Shown: positions 8,800 to 17,928, counted from the first letter of the stretch. The stretch is 64,000 nucleotides of DNA from Pontixanthobacter aquaemixtae (GCF_009827395.1 NZ_WTYX01000001.1:1431722-1495721), one strand, 5' to 3'. A program made the numbers and translations. The notes: generated by a model not told the origin, from the sequence alone.

Positions 8800-9393
8800 A
8801 TGAGCGACGATTCTGGTAGAGGGCATACAACGCAAATTATTGTCGCAGTTATTGGCGTTGTCGGCGTGATTGCCACGGCAATGTTTGCCAATTGGGACAA
8901 GATCTTTCCCGAAAGGCCCTCGCCCGAGCCTGCCGGAACGCCCACCGAGACCCCCGAACCAACGCCAGAACCGACGCCTGAACCTTCGCCAACCCCCAGT
9001 GCGACGCCCGATCCGCAGCCGAGCGATACCCCTACGCCAACCCCAACCCGCACCGCCGATCCGGCGGATGCCTTTGTCGGTACATGGCTGAATGTTGATC
9101 GCGGCACAGGCGGGACAACGCGGTGGATCATCCGCAAGACCCGTTCGGGATTGCACTTGCAGGGATATGGCGCATGCTCGCCCACCGATTGCGTCTATGA
9201 TCCGGTAACGGTGCGCGCGTCACAAATTGACGGTCGAACCATGACGTTCGAACGCACATCCAGCTTTGCCGATCGAAAAGTGACTATGGCCGTTTCGGGA
9301 GACCGTTTGCGCAGCATGACGCGCACGCGCTATACCGACAATTCGGGGCGTCCGAACCGCAGCGCGCGGTATGATTTCAGGAAGTCAAGCTGA
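8800..9393 (+). CDS. Membrane-anchored protein with Pro/Thr-rich stalk, function unknown
   Basis: A 197-residue protein: short basic/polar N-terminus, one membrane segment (about residues 9-27, QIIVAVIGVVGVIATAMFA), then a 50-residue stalk of PEPTPEPT-like repeats, then a compact globular C-terminal domain of about 110 residues beginning near FVGTWLNVD with two cysteines that could pair. The topology suggests an anchored periplasmic domain held away from the membrane. GTGAGGGG lies upstream of the ATG, and the 190 bases before it are unusually AT-rich. The 3' end overlaps the convergent hemolysin III gene by 17 bases. No family recognised; the FVGTW opening resembles lipocalin-like or DUF-type beta barrels, which is a guess. 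Confidence 0.6.
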   Translation: MSDDSGRGHTTQIIVAVIGVVGVIATAMFANWDKIFPERPSPEPAGTPTETPEPTPEPTPEPSPTPSATPDPQPSDTPTPTPTRTADPADAFVGTWLNVDRGTGGTTRWIIRKTRSGLHLQGYGACSPTDCVYDPVTVRASQIDGRTMTFERTSSFADRKVTMAVSGDRLRSMTRTRYTDNSGRPNRSARYDFRKSS

Positions 9394-10009
9394 TCCAGAT
9401 CGCGGCGAAGAAAGACGCGCCACCCAGCATCCCGAAGGCGTGCCAGATCGAGTAACGGAAGGGCATTGCCTTGCTTTTGTAGAACAGCGTGCCGACCGTG
9501 TAGAACGATCCGCCCATTGCCATCGCGACCAAGGCCGCGCCGGGCAGGACATTCCAGAATACGGGCAGCGCAACCAGGCCGAACCAACCGAGCCCGAGAT
9601 AGGACACCAGCGACCATTTTGAATCGAGATTGGTCCCGAACACTTTGAACACCACCCCGATCATCGCGAGCGTCCACACAATCGCAAGAATGACATAGGC
9701 GGTCGTCGTCCCCGCCAGAACGAGCAGCGGGCCAAAGGTACCAGCAATCAGCGGATAGATCGCCGCATGATCCCATTTGCGCATGGTCTTGCGCCAGTGA
9801 TGATGCGGCAACAGGTGATAGGCACCCGAAATGCTGATCGAAGTGATGATCGCAATCGCATAGATCACCGTCATCATCAGCAGCAGCGCATCGCCGCGCG
9901 CCGCCGCCATCGGCAACAGGAACGCGCCTGCGACGGCAAAGCCGATCAGGCTCACCGCATGGACTGCTCCATCAACATAGCGTTCGGGTGCGGTCTGGCT
10001 GGGGTACAT
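9377..10009 (-). CDS. Hemolysin III family (PAQR-like) membrane protein
   Basis: A 210-residue polytopic inner-membrane protein with about seven predicted helices. It carries the family signatures SGAYHLL, WDHAAIYPLIAGTF and YSIWHAFGMLGG, whose His, Asp and Ser residues form the metal site of the PAQR superfamily. Despite the name, bacterial members (YqfA/TrhA) are linked to membrane energetics or lipid homeostasis rather than haemolysis. It starts 12 bases after the rhlE stop on the same strand, so the two probably share a transcript. Confidence 0.87.
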   Translation of the reverse strand: MYPSQTAPERYVDGAVHAVSLIGFAVAGAFLLPMAAARGDALLLMMTVIYAIAIITSISISGAYHLLPHHHWRKTMRKWDHAAIYPLIAGTFGPLLVLAGTTTAYVILAIVWTLAMIGVVFKVFGTNLDSKWSLVSYLGLGWFGLVALPVFWNVLPGAALVAMAMGGSFYTVGTLFYKSKAMPFRYSIWHAFGMLGGASFFAAIWISLTS

Positions 10010-10021
10010 TCTGAAGGGTGA

Positions 10022-11401
10022 CTACTTCTTGAATCCCACACCAAGGAAGCCGGGCTCGGGGCCGTTCCATTCGCCCGCCGGGACCGGATCATCATCATGG
10101 TCGCGGCGTTTGCGCGGCGGTTTGGGTTTATCGCCCTTGTCCGCTTTCGACACGTTTTTCGACTTGTCCTGCGTGGGCGATTTTGCGGATTTGTCTTCGC
10201 GCGCTTTCTTCGGCGCGCCGACATCGTCTTTTTTCGGTTGCGGTTTCTTTGGCGGTTTGGGAGCTTCCTTCAGCTCCACCCGCACGTCTGCTTTGCCGAA
10301 GACTGCAATCTTGGCCTTGGTCAGCTTTTCGACATTGTCGATGGCTTCGGCATCGGCTTTGGTCACGAATGTGAAAGCGCGGCCTTTCGCGCCGGCCCTG
10401 CCCGTGCGCCCGATGCGGTGGACATAATCATCGGGATGCCACGGCGTGTCGTAATTGAACACGTGGCTGACCCCTTTGATATCGAGCCCGCGCGCGGCAA
10501 CATCCGACGCCACCAGGATATTGATCTCGCCCGATTTGAAGCGTTCGAGTTCTTTCTGGCGAGTGTTCTGGTCAATATCACCGTGGATTTCGCCACTCTT
10601 GAACCCATTGCGTTGCAAATTCCGGTTGAGTTCGCGCACCGTGGTTTTCTTGTTGGAAAACACGATTGCGGTTTCAACGTGATCATTGCCCAGCAGCCAT
10701 TCGAGCGTTTCCAGCTTCTTGCGCTGTTCGACATTGATCTTGAACGCGGTGATATTGTCGTTGGTGCTGGCCGCGCGGCTGACTTCGATTTGCTTTGGAT
10801 TGCTGAGGAATTTGTCGGCAAGCTTCTTGATGACTGGCGGCATTGTCGCCGAAAACAACATCGTCTGGCGCGCTTCTGGCAGTTTCTCGCAGATAAATTC
10901 GATATCGGGAATAAAGCCCATATCGAGCATCCGGTCGGCTTCGTCGATCACCAGCAATTCGCAACCGCTGAGCAGGATCTTGCCGCGTTCAAACAGGTCC
11001 ATCAACCGCCCGGGGGTAGCGATCAGAACATCGACGCCCTCGTTCAGCGCTTTCAGCTGGTCGCCCATCTGCACGCCGCCAATCAGCAGCGCCATTTTGA
11101 GATCGTGGTTCTTGCCGTATTTCTCGAAATTCTCGGCAACCTGCGCGGCCAATTCGCGCGTCGGTTCGAGGATAAGCGAGCGCGGCATCAGCGCGCGGCG
11201 ACGGCCAGCGGCCATCACATCGATCATCGGGAGCACGAAGCTGGCGGTCTTGCCAGTACCCGTCTGGGCAATACCGATGAGGTCTTTCATCATCAGCACC
11301 GCGGGAATTGCTTCCGCCTGGATTGGGGTCGGCTCGGTATAGCCAGCGGCTTCCACCGCTTTCAAAAGGTCTTCGGAGAGGCCGAGATCGGCAAATTTCA
11401 T
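10022..11401 (-). CDS. rhlE: DEAD-box ATP-dependent RNA helicase, RhlE-like
   Basis: A 459-residue RNA helicase for ribosome assembly or RNA decay. The motifs are complete: Q motif GYTEPTPIQ, Walker A AQTGTGKT, PTRELA, TPGRLMD, VIDEADRMLDMGF, SAT, VASDVAARGLDIKGV and HRIGRTGRAG. A Lys/Pro-rich, highly basic tail of about 80 residues follows the core from residue 380 on, probably an RNA-binding extension, ending in GFLGVGFKK. First gene of a likely two-gene operon with the hemolysin III gene. Confidence 0.9.
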   Translation of the reverse strand: MKFADLGLSEDLLKAVEAAGYTEPTPIQAEAIPAVLMMKDLIGIAQTGTGKTASFVLPMIDVMAAGRRRALMPRSLILEPTRELAAQVAENFEKYGKNHDLKMALLIGGVQMGDQLKALNEGVDVLIATPGRLMDLFERGKILLSGCELLVIDEADRMLDMGFIPDIEFICEKLPEARQTMLFSATMPPVIKKLADKFLSNPKQIEVSRAASTNDNITAFKINVEQRKKLETLEWLLGNDHVETAIVFSNKKTTVRELNRNLQRNGFKSGEIHGDIDQNTRQKELERFKSGEINILVASDVAARGLDIKGVSHVFNYDTPWHPDDYVHRIGRTGRAGAKGRAFTFVTKADAEAIDNVEKLTKAKIAVFGKADVRVELKEAPKPPKKPQPKKDDVGAPKKAREDKSAKSPTQDKSKNVSKADKGDKPKPPRKRRDHDDDPVPAGEWNGPEPGFLGVGFKK

Positions 11402-11569
11402 AGATTATCCGGTAAATGGGGGCGCGAAGCCCGATTCCGCAAAGGCCCATTGCCCATGCGTAAATTCGCTTCGCCCTCTGCGGCGAGACGGTGCAAAAGT
11501 CAAGAAATCGGCAGCATGCTGGCTGCGTCTATTTGGTCACGGTTGGCTGCGCTGCAACCTGTCGTTCAA

Positions 11570-12139
11570 TCAGCTGCGTTCGGGGACCAGCTGGCGGATC
11601 TTGCTCAGCTTGCATTTCACTCCGGTGCGCGACTGCAATTTGTCGCGGTTGATGCACAGGTTTCCGTCTTCGCTGGGCTCGACATAAAAACCCGAATAGA
11701 AATCGCGAACCGAACACGTCTTCTCCAGATTGGCGGCAATCATCTTGTTGCTGCGCAAATAGAGTATCAGCCGGTTATCGCGCGTCGGTTGAACACCGGA
11801 GATCTGGTTCATCTTGACGCATTTGCCGATCTTGCGTTCGACCAAACGCCGCGGGCGCGTCTGCTGCGGTAGCGGTGCGTTCAGATCCTGCCGCGTGGCC
11901 GGGCGGCGCGGTGAAACACGGATCACCACGCGTTGGTCGATCCGCACCTGATACTGGACGGGCAGCCCGTTCGCCCCTTCGACCACGACCCATGCGGGTT
12001 GGTTCACAGGCTGCGCCTCGGGCATCTGCGCGGCCAACTTGGCACCAGTCGCAGGCTCGTCCACGCGTGCGTCAACATCACCAGCGGGGGCTGGCAGAAG
12101 AAGCACTAGAGGTGCAAAGATGGCGCTCAAACTCGGCAT
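11570..12139 (-). CDS. Exported cysteine-containing protein, function unknown
   Basis: A 189-residue protein with a short hydrophobic N-terminus (about residues 6-18) likely to be a signal sequence. The middle is Pro/Arg-rich, and the last 80 residues contain four evenly spread cysteines (in IGKCVK, EKTCSV, GNLCIN and GVKCKL), suggesting a disulphide-bonded periplasmic domain. No known family is recognised. The only AGGAGG-like site (12157-12162) lies 17 bases before the ATG, longer than usual, with no in-frame start between. Confidence 0.6.
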   Translation of the reverse strand: MPSLSAIFAPLVLLLPAPAGDVDARVDEPATGAKLAAQMPEAQPVNQPAWVVVEGANGLPVQYQVRIDQRVVIRVSPRRPATRQDLNAPLPQQTRPRRLVERKIGKCVKMNQISGVQPTRDNRLILYLRSNKMIAANLEKTCSVRDFYSGFYVEPSEDGNLCINRDKLQSRTGVKCKLSKIRQLVPERS

Positions 12140-12298
12140 TAAAACCCGATCAATTTCCTCCTGACTACGGTAACCCTGTTGTGCCGCAGCCGTCTCAATC
12201 GCGCCTCTCTAGCAGCACAGTTTGAATGTTGGCTTAATTGCCCGGGAAAAGATTCAGCGCGGTAGCTATGCCCGCTTAGCTGGTGCATTAGGGAACCC

Positions 12299-13729
12299 AT
12301 GACTGGCAAATCCAATTTCCTCGATTGTGCATCCGACTTGCTGGGCAAGCAAGGCTTCACCTGCGATCCGGAGCTTGTGCAACCGTGGCTGACCGATTGG
12401 CGCGGGCGCTATACCGGCGCGGCGCTGGGCATGGCATCGCCCGCTTCGACGCGCGAAGTCGCCGATCTCGTCAAACTTTGTAGCGTGCACGAGGTCGCGA
12501 TTGTCCCGCAAGGGGGAAATAGCGGCATGTCGGGCGGCGCCACCCCGGACGCCAGCGGAAATGCGATCGTCCTGTCGCTGCGCCGGATGGATACGATCAG
12601 GGCGATCGATGCAGAGGACATGACCGTCACCTGCGATGCGGGCGTGATCCTGCAAAATCTGCATGAACTGGCGGCTGAGCACCGGCTTCGCTTCCCGCTC
12701 ACACTTGGCGGAAAGGGATCGGCCACAATTGGCGGGCTCATCTCCACCAATGCCGGCGGAACGCAGGTGCTGCGCCACGGAACCATGCGCGCGCAGGTGA
12801 TCGGTTTGGAAGCGGTGATGCCGGACGGGCAGATTTTCAACTCACTCACGCCGCTCAAGAAAGACAATCGCGGTTTCGACCTCAAGCAAATGCTGATCGG
12901 ATCGGAAGGCACGCTGGGAGTAGTAACGGCGGCGACCTTGCGGTTGTTGCCCGAAATTTCGGGCCGCACGGTTTTCTGGGCGGGATTGCAATCCATCACG
13001 AACGCCCGCAAATTTCTGCTCCACTGCCAGAAAGCCGCCGGCGATCATCTGGAAGGCTTTGAAGTCATGCCCGCGCATAGCCTTCAGGCTGTGCTTGACC
13101 ATTTGCCCGATGCGCGCGCGCCGCTGGCAGCGCGGTCAAACTGGAACGCGCTGGTCGAATTGGTCAGCAATGACGCGAAAACCGCCGACCTTCCCGAAAT
13201 TGCCGAGAATATTCTGGCAAGCGCTCTCGAACAGGAATTGATCGAGGATGCCACGATCGCCGCGAGCGAAACGCAGGCCGAAGCGTTCTGGTTGCTGCGC
13301 GATTCGATTTCCCCTGCCGAGCGCGCGATTGGCCCGGCGATGCAGCACGATATCTCTGTCCCGGTCGACAAAATGGCGAGATTTGTCGAAACCGCCGTAC
13401 CGCAGGTTGAAGCGCGTTTTCCCGATAGCCGCGCGATTGCCTTTGGCCATTTGGGCGATGGCAATGTCCATTTCCACGTCCTCGCCCCGCCGCGCGCGGT
13501 CGCGGGGGAATGGGAAATTGAAGAAGGCAAGCAAATCAGCATGTTCGTGCACGATCTTGTCACCGAATGGGGCGGATCAATCAGCGCAGAGCACGGGATC
13601 GGGCAGATGAAAGTCGATGAGCTTGGCCGCCTTGCCGATCCGGTTGCGCTCTCCCTGATGCGCAGCGTGAAGCAGGCGCTCGACCCCAAAGGGCTGTTCA
13701 ATCCGGGGAAATTGATCCCGCGCGGCTAA
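12299..13729 (+). CDS. FAD-binding 2-hydroxyacid dehydrogenase (D-2-hydroxyglutarate / D-lactate dehydrogenase family)
   Basis: A 476-residue flavoprotein of the VAO/PCMH family. The FAD-binding domain shows PQGGNSGMSGG (ADP-ribosyl contact), GKGSATIGGLISTNAGG and GSEGTLGVVT. The C-terminal cap has the metal/substrate motif GHLGDGNVHFHV and EHGIGQMK. This layout fits GlcD, Dld2 and D-2-hydroxyglutarate dehydrogenases, which oxidise D-2-hydroxyacids to 2-oxoacids. Exact substrate is unresolved; no GlcE/GlcF partners lie beside it, which favours a stand-alone D-2HGDH or D-lactate enzyme. Confidence 0.85.
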   Translation: MTGKSNFLDCASDLLGKQGFTCDPELVQPWLTDWRGRYTGAALGMASPASTREVADLVKLCSVHEVAIVPQGGNSGMSGGATPDASGNAIVLSLRRMDTIRAIDAEDMTVTCDAGVILQNLHELAAEHRLRFPLTLGGKGSATIGGLISTNAGGTQVLRHGTMRAQVIGLEAVMPDGQIFNSLTPLKKDNRGFDLKQMLIGSEGTLGVVTAATLRLLPEISGRTVFWAGLQSITNARKFLLHCQKAAGDHLEGFEVMPAHSLQAVLDHLPDARAPLAARSNWNALVELVSNDAKTADLPEIAENILASALEQELIEDATIAASETQAEAFWLLRDSISPAERAIGPAMQHDISVPVDKMARFVETAVPQVEARFPDSRAIAFGHLGDGNVHFHVLAPPRAVAGEWEIEEGKQISMFVHDLVTEWGGSISAEHGIGQMKVDELGRLADPVALSLMRSVKQALDPKGLFNPGKLIPRG

Positions 13730-13882
13730 GCGGCCAGGCGGCAGGCCCCTAGCGAACGCATGGTGCCTCTTGCGCCGCAGAGGATCTGCCCGTAAAGCGC
13801 GCGCTTCACGCGGACGGACGCTATCGCGTCTGCTGCACACAGATTTTAAACCCGATAATTCAAGACCAACCGGAGACGATCC

Positions 13883-14668
13883 ATGGCCAGCGCGCCGCAA
13901 CCCCAACTGCCCTTGTTCTACAAGGATCTCATGCCTCTCAACAGCCGCGATCACGCGAAGTGGAAGAACAAAGGCACCGATTCCGCCAATTGGCTGATCG
14001 GCCAGCACGCCATTCCGCTGACGGTCGATGAATTCGTGCAAACGCAGCGCGATTTCCCGATCATCTTTTCGTCGGGCGACAACCCGCTTCCGCTGGCTCT
14101 GATGGGCCTCAACGAAGGCGTAAACACCTTCGTCGATGACAAGGGCAAGATCAACGAACCGATCTATCTGCCAGCCTATATCCGCCGCTATCCTTTCATG
14201 CTGGCAAAGCTGACACCCGAAGGCGACGATCTTTCGCTGTGCTTCGACCCGACTGCCGGCACTATCGGTGAATTTGACGAAGGCGATCCGCTGTTCGACG
14301 ATGAAGGCAAAGCGACACCGGCAACGCAGAACATTCTCCAGTTCTGCGAACATTTCGAAGGCGCCGGCCAACGCACCAAGGCGTTTATTGACGAGCTGAA
14401 GAAGCACGACCTGCTGATGGATGGCGAAATCGCCATTTCGCAGAACGACAATCCTGACAAGCCTTTCGTCTATCGCGGTTTCCAGATGATCGATCAGGAA
14501 AAGCTGCAAGACATCAAAGGCAACATCCTGCGTGACTGGAACAAGAACGGAATGATGGTGCTGATCCATGCACACATCATGTCGCTCGACCTGATGCGCG
14601 CGATTTTTGCCCGCCAGGTTTCGCAGGGCACCGCTCCGAAAGCGGATGCAGAGGTTCCTGCAACTTAA
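13883..14668 (+). CDS. sapC: SapC family protein
   Basis: A 261-residue soluble protein of the SapC family, named for an S-layer-associated gene of Campylobacter but widespread in sphingomonads with unknown function. The family pattern is visible in LPLFYKDLMPLNSRDHAKW, the central FPIIFSSGDNPLPLALMGL and LPAYIRRYPFMLA. No signal peptide. CCGGAG lies upstream of the ATG at 13883. It stands alone on its strand and ends in a strong intrinsic terminator 40 bases after the stop. The S-layer connection is by name only. Confidence 0.85.
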   Translation: MASAPQPQLPLFYKDLMPLNSRDHAKWKNKGTDSANWLIGQHAIPLTVDEFVQTQRDFPIIFSSGDNPLPLALMGLNEGVNTFVDDKGKINEPIYLPAYIRRYPFMLAKLTPEGDDLSLCFDPTAGTIGEFDEGDPLFDDEGKATPATQNILQFCEHFEGAGQRTKAFIDELKKHDLLMDGEIAISQNDNPDKPFVYRGFQMIDQEKLQDIKGNILRDWNKNGMMVLIHAHIMSLDLMRAIFARQVSQGTAPKADAEVPAT

Positions 14669-14707
14669 CGGCTTTCCAGACCGCTTCGGCGATCACACGA
14701 AATTATG

Positions 14708-14747
14708 GAATGCGCCGGGTTGAAAAACTCTGGCGCATTCTTATTTT
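14708..14747 (+). terminator. Rho-independent terminator of sapC
   Basis: Nine-base-pair stem GAATGCGCC (14708-14716) / GGCGCATTC (14732-14740), continued after one bulged base by GGGTT/AACTC closing on a GAAA tetraloop, and followed by TTATTTT. It lies 40 bases after the sapC stop. Confidence 0.85.
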
Positions 14748-14753
14748 GCAGGT

Positions 14754-14862
14754 GTTCAGGCAGGAACCCTCCCCCTTGTAACTGCTTGAACGGGCGCATG
14801 AAAATGCGTCACCTCCCTGAACCTTGGCCACCTCGTGCATATGCATGAGGTGGCTTTTTTTC
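14754..14862 (+). ncRNA. Candidate small RNA with C-rich loop and own terminator
   Basis: This stretch folds as a compact three-hairpin RNA. Hairpin 1: GTTCAGGCAG (14754-14763) pairs over all ten bases (one wobble) with CTGCTTGAAC (14782-14791), exposing an 18-base loop with CCCTCCCCC. Hairpin 2: GCGCAT/ATGCGT (14794-14809) closes on GAAA. A single-stranded stretch with CACCTCCC (14810-14817) follows, then the terminator hairpin. Exposed CCUCCC motifs, which can pair with Shine-Dalgarno sequences, are a feature of known alphaproteobacterial sRNAs such as the ar14/Cuckoo group. No promoter was identified, so processing from sapC read-through is possible. Identity with a named family is not established. 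Confidence 0.6.
14827..14862 (+). terminator. Rho-independent terminator of the small RNA candidate
   Basis: GCCACCTC (14827-14834) pairs with GAGGTGGC (14847-14854); the inner GTGCATATGCAT can extend the stem. Eight T residues follow at 14855-14862. Confidence 0.88.
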
Positions 14863-14882
14863 GATGTATTGGAGAGGCGCCT

Positions 14883-15830
14883 TTATTCCGCCGCGACGGG
14901 CAGCGCCTGGCCTCTGCCCAGGGCCGCGACTTTCTCCGCCAAATGGCGGACCAGACCGGACAATATCTGCACAAGATCGCTGGTATCGTCTGACAGGCTT
15001 GTCATATCCTGCGCCAGATAGAGCGACCGGCAGATTTCCAGCTGCACCGCGTGGAGCGCCCTGGCCGGTGCGGCGTGACGGTCCAGCACATAGCCGCCCG
15101 CATAGGGGCGATTATGCGCGACGCGCGCATTGGCATGCGAAAGATGGCGCAATGCCCCTGCCACTATCCGGTCATCGGCAGACGCCCCGAACCGGTCACC
15201 AACGACAAAATGCGCAGGCACATCGTCTTCATGGGCCTTTTTGAGCGGCGGCATCGAATGGAAATCGAGCAGCAAAGCCGCCCCCCACTGGTCGCGCATT
15301 GCCTGAAGCGCCCCCGAAAGCGCGCTGTGATAGGGTTCATGCACCCGGCGAATTCGGGCCGCCAGTTCGGTCTGCGACAGGCGTTCGTTCCAGATTTCGC
15401 CCAGACCGGGCAAACGGCGCGGCACCAGCCCCAGCCCGCTGCGCGCGCGCCGGTTGGCCAGCGAATGGCGCACCGTACCCGGCGCCGCCTGCGCGACCAT
15501 ATCCCAGTCAACATCGTCGGTTGCCCGGTTGAGATCGAGCATCGCGCGCGGCGCACGCGCCACCAGCAACCCCGCCCCGGTCTGCTCCGCCACACGCGCC
15601 GCAATGTGATCGACATGGCGATCTTCCAGCCTGACTTTCGAATAATCGGGCCGCCGCATTTTCTTGATCAAAGCATCGGGATAATCGCGCCCCGCATGGG
15701 GAACCGCGATCAGAACTGGAATGGGCATATCCTGCGGAATTGCCAGCGAATAAGCAGGTTTGCGCGTGCCGGGAATCAGTCCGCCGGTATCCTCTTCGGT
15801 CTTCCCGTGATTGTCGCCCGACTGAACCAT
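14883..15830 (-). CDS. N-formylglutamate amidohydrolase family protein
   Basis: A 315-residue zinc-dependent amidohydrolase of the HutG-like N-formylglutamate deformylase family. Family motifs are IAVPHAGRDYP (metal His), LEDRHVDH, LLVARAPRAMLDLNR and LLLDFHSMPP. The reaction releases formate from N-formyl-L-glutamate at the end of a histidine degradation route, but no hut genes are nearby. In many alphaproteobacteria this gene lies next to cpdR, as here, where the two are divergent. ATG 15830 is preferred over the TTG one codon upstream. Confidence 0.83.
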   Translation of the reverse strand: MVQSGDNHGKTEEDTGGLIPGTRKPAYSLAIPQDMPIPVLIAVPHAGRDYPDALIKKMRRPDYSKVRLEDRHVDHIAARVAEQTGAGLLVARAPRAMLDLNRATDDVDWDMVAQAAPGTVRHSLANRRARSGLGLVPRRLPGLGEIWNERLSQTELAARIRRVHEPYHSALSGALQAMRDQWGAALLLDFHSMPPLKKAHEDDVPAHFVVGDRFGASADDRIVAGALRHLSHANARVAHNRPYAGGYVLDRHAAPARALHAVQLEICRSLYLAQDMTSLSDDTSDLVQILSGLVRHLAEKVAALGRGQALPVAAE

Positions 15831-15943
15831 CAAAGCCCACGCTGGACGGACTTTGTTCAGGAGTCAAAGCATGGCTGTGTCAAAGCTGGTCATCTGTCAC
15901 AAAGCGAGGGATTTCTTAAGCCAATCGGGCTAAGAGCCTGTGC

Positions 15944-16333
15944 ATGACGGAATCACCTGCCCTACGTATCCTTTTGGCCGAGGATGAAGAAGCAATGCGC
16001 ACCTATCTGGCGCGCGCGCTGGAAAAAGCCGGTTACGAGGTTGTCACGGTTGATCGGGGTACCGAAGCCGTGCCGCTGCTTGAAGCCGAGCATTTCGACC
16101 TGCTTTTGTCGGACATAGTCATGCCCGAAATGGACGGAATCGAGCTGGCGCAGCGTTGCAACGAAGTGAGCCCCGCGACCAAAGTGATGTTCATCACCGG
16201 TTTTGCCGCGGTCACGCTTAAGGCAAGCCGCGATCAACCCACCGCAAAAGTTCTGTCAAAGCCGTTTCATCTGCGCGATCTGGTGCTGGAAGTGGAACGG
16301 ATTTTCGAAGATCAGGCCGCCGCCAGCCTATAG
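15944..16333 (+). CDS. cpdR: Single-domain response regulator CpdR
   Basis: A 129-residue stand-alone receiver domain with no output domain. Acidic pocket E13/D14, phosphoacceptor D57 in LLLSDIVMPEMDG, T85 and K106 in VLSKPFHLRDLV are all present, and the wording FITGFAAV and SKPFHLRDLV is diagnostic of CpdR. In Caulobacter, unphosphorylated CpdR primes ClpXP to degrade cell-cycle substrates, and the CckA-ChpT phosphorelay controls it. CckA is encoded in this window at 28.7-31.2 kb. The neighbouring amidohydrolase gene is the usual partner. Confidence 0.88.
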   Translation: MTESPALRILLAEDEEAMRTYLARALEKAGYEVVTVDRGTEAVPLLEAEHFDLLLSDIVMPEMDGIELAQRCNEVSPATKVMFITGFAAVTLKASRDQPTAKVLSKPFHLRDLVLEVERIFEDQAAASL

Positions 16334-16422
16334 GTTTCCCGAAAATCAAAACACCCTCTTGCGCGGCTGATTGCCGGGCGCTAGAGGCCGCGTCTGCTGC
16401 ATTGGCAGCAAAATGATGGTGC

Positions 16423-16497
16423 GGGCGTATAGCTCAGTGGTAGAGCACTGTATTGACATTGCAGGGGTCGGAAGTTCAACTCTTCCTACGCCCACCA
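16423..16497 (+). tRNA. tRNA-Val (GAC)
   Basis: Seven-base acceptor stem GGGCGTA (16423-16429) / TACGCCC (16487-16493), D-arm with GCTCAGTGGTAGAGC, anticodon stem CTGTA/TGCAG around loop TTGACAT giving anticodon GAC, TpsiC loop GTTCAACTC, discriminator A and an encoded CCA at 16495-16497. GAC reads valine codons GUC/GUU. The 5' leader can pair with the CCA end (see findings). Confidence 0.95.
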
Positions 16498-16580
16498 TCA
16501 TCTCCTTGCCTCTCCTCTCGCCTCTGCTAGAGAGCGCGCAACCGCGCGACGCGGGTTGAAAGAAAGAGGCAACACTCCCC

Positions 16581-17795
16581 ATGGCGAAAATCACCGTGAA
16601 GAACCCCATCGTCGAGATTGACGGCGATGAAATGACGAAAATTATCTGGCAGTGGATCCGCGAGCGTTTGATCCTGCCTTATCTCGATGTCGATCTGAAA
16701 TATTACGATCTTTCGATCGAGAAGCGCGACGAAACCGATGACCAGATCACCATCGACTGCGCCAATGCGATCAAGGAATATGGCGTTGGCGTGAAATGCG
16801 CCACCATCACTCCTGACGAGGCACGCGTCGAGGAATTCGGTCTCAAGAAAATGTGGCGTTCGCCCAACGGCACGATCCGTAACATCCTGGGCGGTGTTGT
16901 GTTCCGCGAACCCATCGTGATCGACAATGTTCCGCGCCTCGTGCCCGGTTGGACCGACCCGATTGTGGTTGGCCGTCATGCCTTTGGTGACCAATATCGC
17001 GCGACCGACACGCTGATCCCGGGTGCGGGTAAGCTGCGCCTCGTGTTCGAAGGCGAAGATGGCGAAAAAATTGACCTCGATGTGTTTGAATTTGAAAGTT
17101 CGGGCGTCGCGATGGCGATGTATAACCTCGACGATTCGATCCGCGACTTTGCGCGTGCCAGCTTCCAATATGGTCTGGACCGCAAATGGCCCGTCTATCT
17201 GTCGACCAAGAACACCATCCTCAAGAAATATGACGGCCGGTTCAAGGATCTGTTCGAAGAGGTTTTCGAAGCCGAATACAAAGCCGATTTCGACAAGGCC
17301 GGCATCACATATGAGCACCGCTTGATCGACGACATGGTGGCAGCAGCTCTTAAATGGAGCGGCAAGTTCGTCTGGGCCTGTAAGAACTATGATGGTGACG
17401 TTCAGTCAGACATCGTTGCACAAGGTTTCGGTTCGCTCGGCCTGATGACGTCTGTTCTGATGACGCCCGACGGCAAGACTGTGGAAGCAGAAGCCGCGCA
17501 CGGCACCGTCACCCGTCACTACCGCCAGCACCAGCAAGGCAAGGCCACTTCGACCAACCCGATTGCGTCGATTTTCGCATGGACACGCGGCCTGATCTAT
17601 CGCGGCAAATTCGACAACACGCCCGAAGTGGTGAAGTTTGCCGAAACGCTTGAGCGGGTCTGCATCGAAACCGTAGAAAACGGCCAGATGACCAAAGACC
17701 TCGCGTTGCTGATTGGCCCCGAGCAAAACTGGCTGACAACAGAGCAGTTCTTCGAAGCGATTGTCACCAATCTCGAGAAAGCGATGACCGCCTGA
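16581..17795 (+). CDS. icd: NADP-dependent isocitrate dehydrogenase
   Basis: A 404-residue homodimeric TCA-cycle enzyme converting isocitrate to 2-oxoglutarate with NADPH formation. It belongs to the eukaryote-like subfamily II, shown by [13 protein letters not shown] at the N-terminus, [21 protein letters not shown] for isocitrate binding and [17 protein letters not shown] near the C-terminus. Length is typical (about 405). An intrinsic terminator follows 26 bases after the stop. Confidence 0.96.
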   Translation: MAKITVKNPIVEIDGDEMTKIIWQWIRERLILPYLDVDLKYYDLSIEKRDETDDQITIDCANAIKEYGVGVKCATITPDEARVEEFGLKKMWRSPNGTIRNILGGVVFREPIVIDNVPRLVPGWTDPIVVGRHAFGDQYRATDTLIPGAGKLRLVFEGEDGEKIDLDVFEFESSGVAMAMYNLDDSIRDFARASFQYGLDRKWPVYLSTKNTILKKYDGRFKDLFEEVFEAEYKADFDKAGITYEHRLIDDMVAAALKWSGKFVWACKNYDGDVQSDIVAQGFGSLGLMTSVLMTPDGKTVEAEAAHGTVTRHYRQHQQGKATSTNPIASIFAWTRGLIYRGKFDNTPEVVKFAETLERVCIETVENGQMTKDLALLIGPEQNWLTTEQFFEAIVTNLEKAMTA

Positions 17796-17821
17796 TCAGG
17801 CCGGTTACCGCAGCACATTTG

Positions 17822-17856
17822 AAAGGCGGGCTGCTCTCCCGGGCGCCCGCCTTTTT
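17822..17856 (+). terminator. Rho-independent terminator of icd
   Basis: Perfect ten-base stem AAAGGCGGGC (17822-17831) / GCCCGCCTTT (17845-17854) followed by T residues; the loop is 13 bases. Confidence 0.88.
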
Positions 17857-17928
17857 CTTTTGCTGCAACAACGTGGAAGAACCGCGGCGGCGGAGTGACA
17901 CTGTGCCGGCAACGGGTTAGATTGCCCC

